Source: Theristus sp. LFF4_11 (taxonomy: Eukaryota; Nematoda; Chromadorea; Monhysterida; Xyalidae). From it: a stretch of 64,000 bases of DNA. Shown one piece after another: positions 1 through 14,230 of the stretch. The DNA lies in contig JASANC010004507.1 in assembly GCA_030248135.1 (NCBI GenBank), forward strand, positions 36,026 through 100,025, read 5' to 3'. Numbering within the stretch: position 1 is the first letter of the stretch; each line of letters starts with the position of its first letter. Below the pieces are notes generated by a model that worked only from the letters and a program-made list of their open reading frames with translations, searched no databases and was not told where the DNA came from. The position numbers were made by a program, and so were the translations under genes.

Positions 1-3000
1 TCAACATCGAATTCATCCTTGGTGACGTTCAGCACCCCCGTTGCGCCATACAGGCGCTCGGCTTGATCGTCGTTCATGAACGTGTACCCGTGCCGTGCCA
101 TGTCCAGGCGTTGCTGCCACGTCAGTCGCTCGTCAACCGCTGCGTCCAGCTCACGATCGGTGTCACTGGAAAAACGCTGCCAACAGGGTTTCGTGAAAGA
201 AACTTGAAAAAAGCTATAAAAACCTGAACAAATATCGTGACACGACTTTTATCAAGTGCTTCTGACATTCCACTGCCGACTAAAGTGAACATCGAGTATT
301 GTCTACTCGTTACTTTCATTTTTGCCTGTGTTGCCTGTTCTGTTTGTGTGTGAGTTGTTTGCTTGCAAGTCTTGAACGTCTTTGTACATCGCTGACTCAT
401 ATGAGAATGATGACGAATAAGCTCACCTTTTGTTGCAAACTGTTTCTCACACTGGTCGCATTAGAGTAAAATCATAATAGTTCTCCAAATCCCGACATGT
501 ATAACTCATTTTAAATTCAATAATCCTGAAATCACAAAACCAAAAAAAATCAACCAGCAACCACGAACATGTAGTCTTTCAAGCGTTGCTGAAATATCAG
601 TCGTTCCAACGCGGGCAGCATGTCCTCAATTGTTCTTCTGGCACCCGTCACTTCGAGTGCCAATTCTTGCCAGCCTTTGCGTTCGTTTGGCGACATTCCT
701 GACAAAAATAGAGCATTGTCGAAAAGTTTTGTCTAAAAGCAGAAAAAAAAAGTTTTGTCGAAGAGTTTTAAAAAATTTAAAACAATGATTAAAAATAAAG
801 TTGGGCAACGCTAGCAGGCCGGCTGAATGCAATACAACCGCTGCAACTGAGCATAAACTCAAGAGTCAAACCTCTCAGCAAATTGCGCATCGCCGTCGGA
901 TGCGTGGCGTTGTCGCTGAGGCTGAACAAATCAGGCGCCAGGATTGATTTCGTGTTCCTACGCGATTCCTGATCACTGAGCGAGAAGAACTTCGGCGACA
1001 AAAGCTCCACATTACTGTCTGATTTGGGACCATAGGGCGAACTGGGTGGTTTTGCAATGTTCAGGAGCAACTCTAGTGGGCCTTTGAATTGTTCGCCAAA
1101 TATCAACCGTTGGATGTTCTTGACGAAACCGCCGGTTGGGTCGGTTCGCTCCAGCGTGAAGTGGTCTCGGATGAATTTACCTGTTTGAAAAGGGCAAATC
1201 TGGCATGCGATGTTGAGATGGCACAGACAGTAAAGTTGGAGGCAGTATCTTTTCATGAAAAAGGGCACGCGTGTTCAGGCGTCCATTTACCTCGACACCA
1301 ACCCAGCGTAAAATGTTTTTTTTTAATTTGCATGACGGCACGACAAATAAATAAATACTGAAACACACCTGTCGAGCTCAATGGGCGAGAGGGAGAATCG
1401 CGATCAAGCATCGCTTTCAAATGTCGTGACAGCTTTGCGAGTCGTTCCAACAATTGGTCGCTCGACTGAAATTGGTGTCTTTGGCGGTGGGGCTGCTTGC
1501 GACCGCTGATTTCACGAATAACGCCTGGTGTGAATATTTAGAAACCGTGAAAATTTTAAGCTGAGTTTGAAGTTCAGGGTCTGATAGGCAGCTTACAGAT
1601 CAGTCCTGCATTGTGGCGTGAAGACAAGACATGTTACACAGTGTCAAACAAACACACCGGCACCATACATACACCATACACTGACACGCGCACTGCCCTA
1701 ATCACGCACATTTTGTATGTGCGCCTGTGCGTTTGTTTGTGATTGTGCAACATTACTGCGTCATAACGAGTATGACTGTCTGTGACATTACCGAAGAAAT
1801 TTGTAATTGAAAGTAAAATTGTGGCTTTAAAAACCACCTACTGGTCAGCAACATGGGCAGGCTGTTCTCAGGAGGGGGTTGTTCAAAGTGCTGGTTTCCA
1901 ACCGGTGCTTCATGGAAATTACTGTTCGACTGAATAAGACTTGGTAAGAAATTTGACTTCTTCAGTTGATTTTCTTGACGGTAATTGAATAAATTTCTTC
2001 CAAATTTTCCGACGGCCCGTTTCGATCGCCGTTTAATGTTGAACAAACGTCGCCACCTGTCGGCCGTTCGTTTGTCGCGCGCGGTGAAGCCTTCGAATAT
2101 TGGCATGAACGGCAAAGTTACGGCAGAATTTGCAAATATTATGCAGATAAAGGGTTTTTATGACGCAAACGAAGAGAGAACTGGTTTTCTATCTAATGAA
2201 CCATTATTTGGCGCACTGAAACTACTGATGCTCACTATGATTCAATCAGAGCACATGTTGATCGAAAACGTTGCCAGCTGAATATTCCATCAAGTGCCAA
2301 CAATTCAAACTTTTCAACCAAAATGATATAAACAGATCTATCAATAACAATAATGGTATGGCCTGTAACGTTGCATTACATCATACATTTTGTGCACATG
2401 CACTTCGGTGCCATATAACACTAACAAGCCCTGAACAAAAACAGCGCGTTCACCTCGACTGAGACAGGCGGCGCGTTTCGTCAAGTCGTGGCGGTCGGCG
2501 TCGACAGCGATGCAGGCCATCAGTTCGTCGCCGGCAGCGCTGCCCAATTGGCATGCCAACTTCGCGGCCATCTGATCGAAAAGCATACTCGTCGCTTGCA
2601 GTTGCTGCAACACGTAGTGTGATGAAGGATCTTCATTTCTGTCATGCTACCCAACACGTATGCATTGTATTCTTCTGCGTTTTCCCTGTGGTTATGCTGT
2701 CGAATCGAAAGAGTGAGAACGGAAAATCAAATGAATTTTTAGTTTTTGCGGTCGATCGACTGTCCAAAATTTTGCATGTGTCTCGACGCGAATCTAGTCT
2801 GGTCCTCAGACTTGTTTCTGGTCATTTGTATATTCGTTCCGTCTCGTCAGGCATTCTGTTTCCTTTTTTATGTCGACACATTAGAGCAAGCAACATTCAA
2901 AGCAAGATCTAGTGCAAGTGTACCTGCTGCTGTGCAAACTCAACGACCATCTCGTGCATGCGGTCCGGTGACACGATTTGATCGTCATTTTGTGCTGAAA

Positions 3001-3305
3001 TGCGCGTTGTCATTAACATTTACTAGTTTCAATTTTTAATTGATTAATTTTAATCAGCTGTTTCCCCTGTTTATTGGTGTTTGGAACATGTTTTTTCTGC
3101 TTGCCCAGATAAGTAAATATACTTACTGGCATGGCACTCGAGTGATCTCAAAACGTCATGCGGTTTTACTTTCCAAAAAATATATTCTTAAGTTTTAATA
3201 ATCTGTTAACAAACCGTTGCTGTTGAATGTCACAACATTAGCAACCGTCAGCATCAGGTGCACAAGCGCAATGCCAACTGTAGCCAGCACTGTGGACACC
3301 TTCAT
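1..3305 (-). CDS. MLT-10-like moulting-cycle secreted protein, 3' end beyond window
   Basis: I read eight exons on the minus strand: 3305-3215, 2994-2924, 2604-2454, 2090-1842, 1524-1369, 1180-872, 698-562 and 176 to the left edge. All phases agree, giving about 446 visible residues. The ATG at 3305 opens a signal peptide (MKVSTVLATVGIALVHLMLT), so the product is probably secreted. Later exons carry features I associate with the nematode moulting-cycle family (Pfam PF04870, C. elegans MLT-10): paired motifs LLSPKFFSLSD and ILAPDLFSLSD, then a segment reading KGWQELALEVTGARRTIEDM, then RHGYTFMNDDQAERLYG. The middle is basic and low in complexity. The family acts in the epidermis during cuticle renewal; its biochemistry is not known. 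The family call comes from memory of motif style, not a search. The exon 4 acceptor (ttcgaag) and the exon 7 donor are the weakest joins. Confidence 0.83.
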
Positions 3306-5123
3306 GATTGCAACAGCAGCAACTGGATTGATTGATTGTCAATTGCAACAATGGACGTTTTATGTCTTGTTGACAGTCGCCCCCGATAATGATTATGGTA
3401 TTGCTGATGTTCGTCTTGTCGGTCGTTCATTTTATGCATTTTATTAATGACGTGGAAGTGTTTCAAAACAATACCAGATAAGCAATCAACTCCGATTGGG
3501 CATTTATCTTTTTTCACATGACCTTTAGGTGCACCGTTGATCGTTGAAGTGAAGGGAATTGATCGGTTTGAAACACAAATCAGACAAAACTTGCACAATG
3601 ATGAGAAAATATTCCGAGCGCTTTGTTTTACGATGATGCGCCTGTTAGTCTACTTACGTATTAAATCCTTTTCTTCTAAAAACAACTATTTAATTGGTTA
3701 CTGGTTTACGTTTCAAGTATATTCAAGTATTAAAAAAGTTCATTGCAAAAATCTTATTGACAGTATAAAAACAAAACGCCGCCAACAAAGTGCACGATGA
3801 TTTTTTAAAAACGTTCTGTTTTGACCTGTTTGACATTTGACTGTTCGTGCACAATAATCGTAAGATAAAAAACCGTAAAAATAGGAATCCACTGATAACA
3901 TTGAATTTCAAAGAAATGAATTGCATCCAGATTTTTAGATTACCTAAAAGTTTAGACTCTGCGATTGTTACTGAAACATGAGTATGTCAAAACATTTGAT
4001 AGCTAGAAGCGTACAGCGCTAAAACTTTGATAATTTGTTTTATTTTTTTATTAACTGTGTGTGCTTAAAGTTTTAAAAAGAAAATTAAGCAGAAAATTTA
4101 ATGAAAGATTTTACACAAACTGAAAGAAATCGAAGTAAAAGCGCTTCAGTATATTCCTTTATCAAGCGGTCAACAAAAATATACTCCGATTAAATGTATT
4201 CTGCGTGCAACATCCGTACACAACAACACTGGGAAACACTGACCTGACAGTATTTATGTATTTCATGTAATCTATTAAGTAACGTTAATCAATCAATCAT
4301 TTATCATGACAATACACAAAATTCCCAACAATGACTAACATGCAAGAAAATATGCAAGTGTACCGCAATTAAAATTATGATAAATGAATTACAAGTCTTT
4401 TTAATCCGTCAAAATAGATGACATCCCAAGATGGCATCTGTCAGATTGTAACAATTAAAACCAAAGCATCTGACAAGACAAATCATGTGAATAATTTCCA
4501 CTGAACGTAAAGCTGGTGTGGTAGTCATGAAAATCTCAATCACGTAACAAAACAGATTTCACAGCTGCTTATTCAGCAACGACAGAAAGGGGCTTTAAAA
4601 AAGTAACAACCAAGCTCAAGTCAAGACACAAAAATCGGTCATTGAAAAAGTTCAAATTACATGTTTGTTGCTGAATGTTGAACGGAACCACAGCCAATGA
4701 CAAATTCCAAAAAAATATCCAAAAAATGAAAAAAAAACTTTTAAGTTTTTTGAAAGGTGCATTCATGAAGCAGTAATTAGTAACCGCGTAGCTATGTTTT
4801 AATTCGCCTTTTGTTTGAGTCGACCGACCCGGCCTCTACACAGTTTGAGTTCGAGCGGAATCGGTTGGATTTTAAATTTTGTTAGTCGCTTAAAGCATAG
4901 GCGATTCAAAGGCTTTTTTCTGAAGGTTGCTTGAAGTTGAAACAAAACGTTTTTTCTGCTTCTTGGCTACAGAAAAGTTAAATCAAAAAACAAATTTATG
5001 ATTTTCGAACTCAACGCATCGGGGCGGTTCGGTTGGTGCCAAATTTGACTCAATTTGCGAACTCTTTAAGAACCATCCTTGGTAGGTATACTGAAAAAGC
5101 CGATCTCAAACATTGTTCTCATC
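3306..5123. other. AT-rich intergenic region between two same-strand genes
   Basis: This stretch lies upstream of the moulting-cycle gene and downstream of the PTR gene, so it should hold the promoter of the first and the 3' UTR of the second. I see only short open frames without convincing splice context, and no repeat or RNA gene I can support. Confidence 0.5.
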
Positions 5124-8100
5124 TCACAAAATCTTCTCAAACCTGACCGAGCGCGCATTAACGTGGTCCAAATGTGCGGCGGTTTTCAAGTTGCAGTGTT
5201 TCAAGTACGCAGACGGATCGAGGAACTGCGTCGTGCGTCTTGCGGCGACAAAAACATTGGTCGTAGTGGTCGTGCTCGCTGGACGCGGCAGATTGGACAG
5301 TTGACTCAATCGACTGTGCTCAGCTGGACGCTGCTTGGTGGTGGCAACCGAAGTAACCGATTGTTTCCTCGCATTTGGAACATGAAACCGACCGTCGCCG
5401 AGCGCAAGAATGTCGATGCGGTTCTTCTGGGTGACGTTCAGTATCTGCGGCTGCGAAACTTTAATGCTGCCGGCGTGTTCGGTGTGAGTTTTTCGGCCAT
5501 TTGTCTGGACGGTCTCATCGGGCGAATCGTAAGTAATCGACGATGTCGACGCGTTACTGTGCGTCGACGTCACCGCAATGGGAGACTGCTGATTTGTTGG
5601 CGGCGTTGATGGACTGACTCGACTTGCTGACGCACTTTCAAACGGTACACAGCAGAATAAACTGGCCAATTGAGTTTCGCTGTTTTCATAATTATGCAGT
5701 TGATGTTCTTGCTGATTGAATTTTCGTTTATTGTTCGAATCATTATTTATTGGTTCTTCTCTCGAGCGATCTTTCGGCGGCGCCTTCCAACAACAGAAAC
5801 AACAAGAGCACCACTCGGCGGCACATAACAGCAGCGGCAGTAGAAAGAGTCCGTGGTACACGCCGATAATCATCACCAACACCACTGTTTTGACGAATGT
5901 TTCGGCAATGTAGGAGCGAATACCAACGAGTGTGACTACGCCGAACAGCGTTGACAGACTGCTCTGAAGTGAGCAACTGCGGTGCGTGATGGTGATGGAC
6001 ATCCAGCAAAGACATCCATTGCAAACATAACCAAAAATAGCGGGTGTCCCAGACTGACTGAAGACAATATGCAGTCTAAAATAACACAGAAATGTTGTAC
6101 AGTGCCAAGCACTTCAGCTAACCTGCATAATTGGCCATCCGACCGTCTCCAGGGTGGCCGACAACTTCTGCTGCATCGTGTTGCCGCGCGCATGGTGGAA
6201 ATGATAAGTGACATGTGAACTGAAGTCGACCGAGAAGCCGATGGACAGGAGAATGGTGATATTCGAGATGATGTCCAGTGAGACGCCCACTGCGGCCAGC
6301 CAGCCCAGTACGCCGACGTTGATGCTGATGACGGCGGCCGCGACGGCGACGCAGCAGACGACGTTCGGGATGAACAGCAACGCGATCAACAGCATGGCGA
6401 CGCCGGCCACAGCGACGTTACCGGCCGTGGCGCTGCCGATGGCGTCGTACTGCTCGGCCAGCGGGAACGACACGTCGTACACGTAGACGCGCACGTGCTG
6501 CAGGGGCACACGTTGCACAATGAATGGCAGTTGAGGCAAACTCATGCACACAACGTTTATCCGGCACGCCGCGTCATGTCTCCTCATTCATGAAGCAAAA
6601 AAACTGTAATGCAGCACGTCACGTTATCACGTTCGTAGCTTCGTTTTAGCTTGTTCATACAAGCATTCATACATGACGTGCCGGATATGTAGTGGCGGCC
6701 ACAAGTTTGGAAACCCCTGCGTGCGCTAAATATCGCGCATTTTAGCGTTATTACTATGCACATAAGCAAATATTTTTGATTTTTGGAACAAGCAATTGTT
6801 GTGTTCATAAAAACAAAGCTAGTATGTGTTGGGCAGAGACGCACAATGAAAGCACGCACATCCCACCGCACACACGCGCGCGCATCGGGCTTCCCAACTT
6901 TTGGCCGCCACTGTACGTCGTGCATAAATTACCTTTCATAAGACAAAAAGGACAACTCAGTGTTTTCTATGAATGGATGTTATAATATGCACTGTGCTCC
7001 TGATGCTATCGCTGTATCTCCTTGAAATTTTTTAATAAAACAGCAAAGTTTGACATTCAAATACAAAGCTGTCCAGGATACATTTCATATTCTAAAAAAC
7101 AAACGTCAAACCAACCGGATTCTCGCTGTTAATATCATTGACGAGGCCGACCAGTGTTCGCATCGCCGACGATCGATTGTCAAAGCTCATATGAACGGTC
7201 GGTACATACAGCCGTTGGTGCCGCACGTAAATCTCGCTGCTCTCTGCGGCACCAGCCCTCTCCAATACCACATCCGCTTTGTAATGTTGAAACACGGGTT
7301 GTTCCAGGAAATCACGCACCAACACTTCGTAGAACTGTCTTCGCGAGTCGAAATTCTGATTGCGAGCGACCGCGGCGAAATTTCGAATTAAATTTCTGTT
7401 GTTGTTGTTGTTGTTAGTTCGAAAATTGCCGTCCGTTGTGCGGAGGCCGTCGTTCGTTTGCGAGTACGCGAGAAAATCGCGCAGCCAAAAGTGTTGCGTC
7501 TCGATGGTGTACGGCGTGTGCTCGAGGCGAGCGACGATGTCGAGCAGTTCGAATTGAGTTCGCAGATCGTAGACGTCCATCAAGCCGCTGATGACCACCT
7601 CTGCCGCTGTGTTGTACCTTAAAACAGTCAAGTAATGTTTGGAACCTCATAAAACTATCAGCTGTTAAAAAAGTCAATACGTAAAAAGAAATAATTTGTC
7701 TCTGAGCAAATAAATTTAAAACAAATCAAACAACCAACCGCGTGAAATGTCGATCATAAAGCACCGAATAACGGTACGTATCCGAATCGTACGGTACCAG
7801 GTGATAAGCAGGTAGTCCTTGCTTCAATCGAGTGATACACCAAATAGAAACGGCTAAATACGCGCAATAACTGAGAGCTAATGCTATTTGTACATAACGA
7901 CTTTGAAGTAATCGGGTATGCCAGTTGCCGAAATAAACGTTCTGCCAGGGACGCTCGCTCAAGCAGCTCGTCAATCCAAAGAAGGCGCGTTCTTTGGCGT
8001 CTGGTATGAAAAAAGTTCAAGCGTTGTTTTTTCTAGATTCGCGCAGATTCCGCTGACATCAATACAGGATGATTGTGTTAAATCCACTGTGTCAAATTAT

Positions 8101-11100
8101 CAAAATGGTTTGAAAAAGTCTTTGAATAACTTCAGACTTGAGAACAAAACCAAAACTACTTAAAAATTTTGCAAAATTTCCTCTGACCTGGAAAATTAAC
8201 TCGAAGCTTCCTCAGCGACAAGCCATGACGATTGTCTCGCTCACGATACCCGCTGATTGCCATTAAAGCGCCAAACATAATCAGTTGAAAACCAAACACA
8301 ATGATAATCGCAAGACAACAGTGCGCGCAGAAGATTCGTATTGCTGTGATAATGAATTGTTCAATTTGATTTTTTTTAATTTGACTCGAAACTTGTTGCC
8401 ACGACGACAATTCCGACAAACCAGAATTCTCACCCGGAAACGTGCTGAAGCAGCCGACAGCAAATACGGACGCATCCGTTAAAGTAGTGATGGTTATGGA
8501 AACCGCCGATTCAGAGTAAGTCTCTTGTAGTCTTGCACAAACGGAATTCCGCGGGTTCGAGCGTCGCCAGACGTTCAACAGAACATAAGTGTCGTCAACG
8601 CCAATTGCTGCAGAAAGTTGACAAAAGCTGTCATGTTAAAATTCACCACAAAAAAGGCATAACAAAGAGTCTTTTATAATGTTTCTGAAAACTAATGTTG
8701 TCGCTATTCTTTTAAGAACTTTTTGCCTAATAGCTGTGAAACTACATAACAAAACTCACAGAGAACCAAGAACGGCACGATCATGGCGATTTGTATTAGT
8801 GGAACGCCAACGAGATGCAGGATTGCTTGAGAGCAGACGATGCCACAAGCCGCTGACCAGACGCCACCGATCGCGAGCCACGGTTTGCTTAACACAACGT
8901 CCGTCATACAGCAGGAACCTGAACAAGGATACAAGTTTTAAGTCAACAATCAACTTTGCTATTTTTCAGTTAACAGTTACCCTTTTTTAGCTACAGCGAA
9001 CATTTGGCAAGGTCGTGCTAACTGAATTGCCATTGTTCAGCCACTTCAAGCAATAAAACCGTCATGAAAAAAAGAGCTTTTCTGGATATGTTTAAAAGAA
9101 TATGATTGAAAACCAGGTAATAAAAAGATTGATGTGAGCATTTTAAATATTTTAATATTTTAAAATATTTCAAAGTGCTGCAGTGAAACTATTCTGGAAC
9201 TATGGGTACCTGCTGAAAAGAGCAGCAGCACTGCGGCGAGTAGCGGCAGCCATCGTCGTGTTCGCTCGCCAGTGAGAGACAGGTCACGGACATAGTGGCG
9301 TGAATTCCAAAATGCTACATCCACGAGCGACGAGTTTACTCTGATAATGTTTTAGAATAAGAAATTCCTTCGATTTCGATAGTACCTTAAAAAACACTTA
9401 TCTAAAAACCAAAAATAGCTAGCAAACTAGCTATCAAACAAAGTCGAAACGTTCAACACACACACCTTCGCAGCGCGTTCACCCAAACGTCTCCGTAGGA
9501 AGTCAACAGCTCATTGCCAATTTCAGGCGGCAAATCGAATATCATTCGAACATATCGTGCGTGTTGTATCCTCCCATCTTCGGTTGTGGTCACATCGCCC
9601 AACAGCGAGCCAATGTAAAGCGAACGATCGCGATGCAAATGTACCACGGGAAATGTTAGGCGAAGCGGTGGCAGGAATTCCTAGAAGTCAGAACCTTCTT
9701 GAATTTATGGTTGCATAAACTAAACTGCAGCTGAAACCCTTTGTTAATCAGTGCCACCAGAAAACCTGAAGACTGGAAGTGATAATGAGAGACTAAACAA
9801 AAAGTTTTGTAACAAACTTATCAAAAAAATTTTTTTTCCGAACCGGATTGTCACGGCTAACAGCCATCGCGTGCCACAGCGCCAAGAAAGCGTCCGGCCT
9901 ACAATGAATCCCAGAATGTTGGGCACAAATCTCCGCATAGCTGGTCGTCACCGGTTTCACACCGCCCAATCCGATACCATCACTTCTGTTGTGATTCAAA
10001 AATCGTCCATCACTCCGTTCTTCAAGCCTTTCAATCGGTACGATTGCTGTAAACTTCAGGTTATCCAGTTGACTCCTTAAACGGGCGTACTGCGCAACGA
10101 AGACCGGATGGAAAACATTTAGTTCTTGCGGAGATGAAAGAATCGCGATTAGAAGGTTGCCCGCAAGGAAGTCGCGGTCGGAGAAATAACCGCCGTCCGG
10201 GAAGATACGCGACATCGCCACGCGGTCGCTTCGGCTTCGCAGGTTGTCCGGAAGGAATAGCTGAAATGACGTTCTTTTGGACTGAGGCTTTTACTAACAC
10301 GTTGTTTAGTTTGCTACTATCTTTTTGGTTTCGAGACTGAATGTGCGCGTAGACAAATGAAGTTTCATCCATGACGGCGGGAATTCAAAATTGGTACAAT
10401 GAAAGTGATCCGTGTACTCTAAAAATAGGTCATTTCATGGCAACGACAAATTGCCACAGATTGACCGAGGGGTCAAAATCCATGGCAACATGTTTTATCA
10501 TAATTTGACCCCCTGGTCAAAATATGGCATGAAATGACACAGGGTCGCTTAAGCTGTTTTGAATTGCCACATAAAAATTGAAACTACTACTTTCCTTTCG
10601 ACGTCTTTCAAACGCATTGAATCGCAGAACCAAAAAAAGATAATACAGTAATGGGATGTTTTGAATTGTTGCAATTACAGCACAGCAAAGTCAGCAGGCT
10701 GATACACTTGCCACATATGTGAGATGTGCCTGTCAAAAGAGGTAGAGGTTCAATCAAATGCATGTGGAGGATGCCGAAGTCTTTTAGGTGGAGGGAGGCA
10801 CATCCGGAAAACTGAGTTTTCAGAACCGTTATTGCTGTGTTTAATTCTTGGATTGCTCAAGATACGTTCAGGTACTGTAATGAAACGTTTCGATATTAAT
10901 AGTATTGGACACTTGGAATGTGCATAATGCGTCGTCATCGCACCTTCACATCGCCGCCGTGTCTCGTCTTCGCACGAAAATGTCTGAGACCGTCGATGAA
11001 CGGTCCCAACAGCAGACAAACGATCACTAATGGTATGGCGAGAAAGATTAACGGATGTCGCCCGATGCGATGGCCGAGTTCGCCGGCCCATCTGCGCATC

Positions 11101-11396
11101 GTGTTGTCGATCGCCAGCCAGACGCCAATTATGGTCAGTTTCCTTTTGTTATTATCATTACTATTACTATTACTAATACTATTATTGCTGTCGTTGTTAT
11201 CATCGGCGGCATTTCGCTCCTCGTCTCGCTGCTTCTCATGTTTAATCGTGCGTTTCGCTGGGCGCTCACAAACGGCGGCGTCCTTTACTCGTGACTGACT
11301 CGGGTTTGCTGTTATTGTTGTTGCGAAATGCATTCTTCGTTGTTGTCGTTGTTGTTGTTGTTGAGACACAATTGGTGACATTTTGTTATCTTTCAT
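5124..11396 (-). CDS. ptr: Patched-related (PTR) sterol-sensing-domain membrane protein
   Basis: Eleven phase-consistent exons: 11396-10944, 10260-9844, 9680-9466, 9340-9210, 8918-8760, 8607-8434, 8343-8188, 8000-7739, 7617-7116, 6497-6123 and 5963-5124. They give 1227 residues. The layout is that of an RND-type PTR protein. There is a low-complexity Asn/Ser-rich N-terminus and TM1 near residues 113-133. A first luminal domain follows, then the sterol-sensing domain from about 390 to 560, with SIGVDDTYVLLNVW and ETYSESAVSITITTLTDA. A second luminal domain comes next, then a C-terminal five-helix bundle with GFSVDFSSHVTYHFHHARG, GWPIMQSSLSTLFG and ETFVKTVVLVMIIGVYHGLF. The cytosolic tail of about 230 residues is Ser/Thr-rich and starts with a cysteine cluster (CSCCFCCW), a plausible palmitoylation site. 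PTR proteins in C. elegans act in moulting, endocytosis and lipid or morphogen handling. The substrate here cannot be read. Confidence 0.95.
6690..6914. mobile_element. Tc1-like MITE in the PTR gene
   Basis: This sits in the PTR intron between exons 9 and 10. The left end reads AGTGGCGGCCACAAGTTTGG and the right end is the near inverse, CCAACTTTTGGCCGCCACTG followed by TA. Ends of the type CAGTGGCGGCCAAAAGTTTG with a TA target are characteristic of Tc1 transposons. At about 220 bp with no transposase frame, this is a non-autonomous derivative. The left terminal base has drifted, so that boundary is within a few bases. Confidence 0.7.
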
Positions 11397-14230
11397 GTGT
11401 CCTGTGCATTGAGTATGGTGTATATCTGTTTTTTATTTCACGTATTCGAAATTCAATTGATCAATTCAACATGAACGCGCCCGAGAGAGACAAATATCAC
11501 GTGAAATTTATCTCTTCGATATCTCAATACTGCTGCTATGTACGTATGCATTTGCCTTAGTTTAGATTTCTAGGTGGCGCGCGGCCTTCAAGCGAAACCG
11601 TATTATACATTCGAATTCGACAATAAAGAAAACCTCGCTGATTAAACTATTCATTATGTGGGATTTATGAGGAGTTTACAAGATCTACATGCACACGTGC
11701 GTGTGGAAACATATGCACGGACGGCATGAAAACGCAACCAATCAAGACCAATATGTCAATAGCACGTGTTTCAAGCCAATTGTTGTTCGTGAAAAATTCG
11801 ATTACAGCACGCTTGAAATGCTATGTGTGCAAAAACCCCATCAAACATGTCGCGATCGACCTTTTTTCGAAAGTATGTGTGTCTTTCGCGTACAAACAGT
11901 TCAACGAAGTGTGAGAGCAGAGGCCGACTACTGGCGACAACAATAACTTTTTTTGGATCAGATAGATTTACAGATATGGCTTTTATGGAACATACATTTG
12001 TGTCGCCGCGCCTGCCATAGGTGAAAAAAATATAAATATTGTAGGCGGGTGAAATGACGGGCACAGAATGTGAAGGTTTGATGCATGTTCTGATTTCAAG
12101 AACTTTTGTTGCGACCGGTGCTTCGGTTTAACGCCAAAATATAGTATAACCTTTTTCGCGATGAATTTTGGTATAATATTTTTACAAAGAACGTGGAGGC
12201 TAAATGATATCTGATACTTACTAAAAGTCACTCAAGTGGTTGGGTGGTAGCGCGTTAGACTATTTCTGTGCGTTCGGGGATCGCGCCTCGCCGAGGGGTG
12301 TATAGGCACTTAATGTCAAAGAAAACTCGATGGACGCTCTACTCGATGGCGTTCTGGACGCGCTTTTCTGGGTTAGCCCTGACTAAAAACATCGCCTGAA
12401 ATCACCGTTCGTTCGTTCGGCCTAATGTCAAAAGTTGTGATAGGTATAACTTAGATTACGGTACTTGCAGAGAGTAGTCAGAGCGGCAACTTTATAACAA
12501 CATACTTTCCGATTTATGAAGCGATAAAATAAAATGAAAAAGCGTGAACTGATAAGACACTTTGCTGATCGAAGATGCATCCAATTAGCATTAATATGAT
12601 TTTTTTGAATATAAATAAAGTTTGAATGCCCTTCGATCTTTTTATTACAAGTGTAAAAAACTTTGAAAACAATACATATACAGGTGTATTTGCAATTAAA
12701 CAAGAACGTTGATTATTAAAAAATAAAGACTCATGTTCTGACTCTGAGCGTTGAGTCAATTTAAAATAATCCTGTACATATCTGATACAAGCCTTAGTAA
12801 TGCGTGGTAATTGCCTTAAAACTCGAGAGTTGAAAAGTGGACTAGTTTTTTCTGACACGACTACCACATGCATATGCCTGCTGGGCATATTTTGCCTGGA
12901 TTATCTAAAATTAAATTTGCATACATGATATATCTTAAAATTGAAACAGCGAGACAATAACGAGCAATTGACCATTTGGTGCTAAAATCCGACATGTGTC
13001 TGACCTGGATCTGTGGATGTTCCGGCTATTATATTTTACACAAGTTCTTCTGTGAGTAAAAAAGTTTCCTTAATGTTCTTTTTGATAATAAGGAAGAATA
13101 TGGGAGTACCATAATGCATTCTTAATTCATTCTCTATGGTGCATGTATCAGAGATCAGTAAGTTGCACACAACATGTAGTACCAATATGCGCACGAAGGT
13201 ACAGTGAAGGCCGGACAGCCGCATTTGAAAACCAAAACATTTGTCTTTTATTTACCCGCAAGACTTTTATTTATTAAAATTATCAATTGATCTTTTTCTC
13301 CATTTAAAATGTTAACTTTAAAAATGTTTTATACGTTTCTCGTAATCAACACCGAGCGCCCATCAATTTGTTGCCACCTAGCTTGCTCAATACTCGCTCT
13401 TCAGTATTTGAGGTCACCACTCAACACGACACAACATTTGTAAATCCTCAATAATAAAACCATGAGATTACTACGTATGTGTTTTAAAATAAGTAGTTGT
13501 GGAAAGATTGCCCGGATCCTGCGCGTTGATTAATGACTTATTCTCTTCAATTCAAAGAGTGCACATTGGTTGAGCTCTAACTATTACGCGTGACAAATGG
13601 CATGACAATTATCGCCAATAAGACAACTCCATAAGTTAGTGTAAAATGTCGAGTATTGCCAGGTTTTCTAAAGATTTGTGCTCCACAATAAAATACTCAT
13701 AATAATAAAACACTTCTTCAAAAATTAAAGCTTGAACAAAGATGAAAACGACGTACCATAACCCGGTAAACCGATGTGGTGGCAGTTGAATCTTTGCGCT
13801 TTTAAAAGCAAACAAATGTTTTCAAAATTGACGACAAAAATCACACATTAAATGACCTTCAAATGACACTGTTGATTTAGACCACAAATCCAGTTGCCCA
13901 ATTTTCAACGCTCCATTGACGACTCAAACAAGGTTGAAAATTTTACTTCACATTTGTGTCAGCATTACACCACTTCAGATATGTGTCATGAACGTTTTTT
14001 ACCGTGTCGATTTTGTCACCCGATTTTAACTATTTAGCCAACCACCAGTGCTAGTTGCCTTTTACAGGACCATATGACCCCGATTTAATTTCACATGCAG
14101 TTCAACATTGGAACACTTTTTTCAAGTTTTTGATAACAGAACATACAAAATACAACAGTCAAACCGAGCGAACACCTGTTTGCAGGTTAAACAAGAACAA
14201 CCCTCAACGTGTCAGCAGAGCACATACACC
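11397..14230. other. Non-coding region upstream of the PTR gene
   Basis: This AT-rich stretch contains no open frame with good splice context on either strand. It includes the presumed PTR promoter just above 11396 and a tRNA-like repeat candidate near 12.23 kb. Nothing else could be supported. Confidence 0.45.
12226..12310 (+). repeat. tRNA-derived, SINE-like sequence
   Basis: The sequence around GTGGTTGGGTGGTAGCGCGT resembles a tRNA A box, and GTTCGGGGATCGC about 40 bases on resembles a degenerate B box. A cloverleaf does not close well, so this looks like a decayed tRNA-derived element or tRNA pseudogene rather than a working tRNA. No second copy was noticed in the window. Confidence 0.3.

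Noticed and set aside
7092..7391. Plus-strand frames overlapping the PTR exon at 7617-7116
   Set aside because: The minus strand carries the in-phase PTR exon, so these are shadows.
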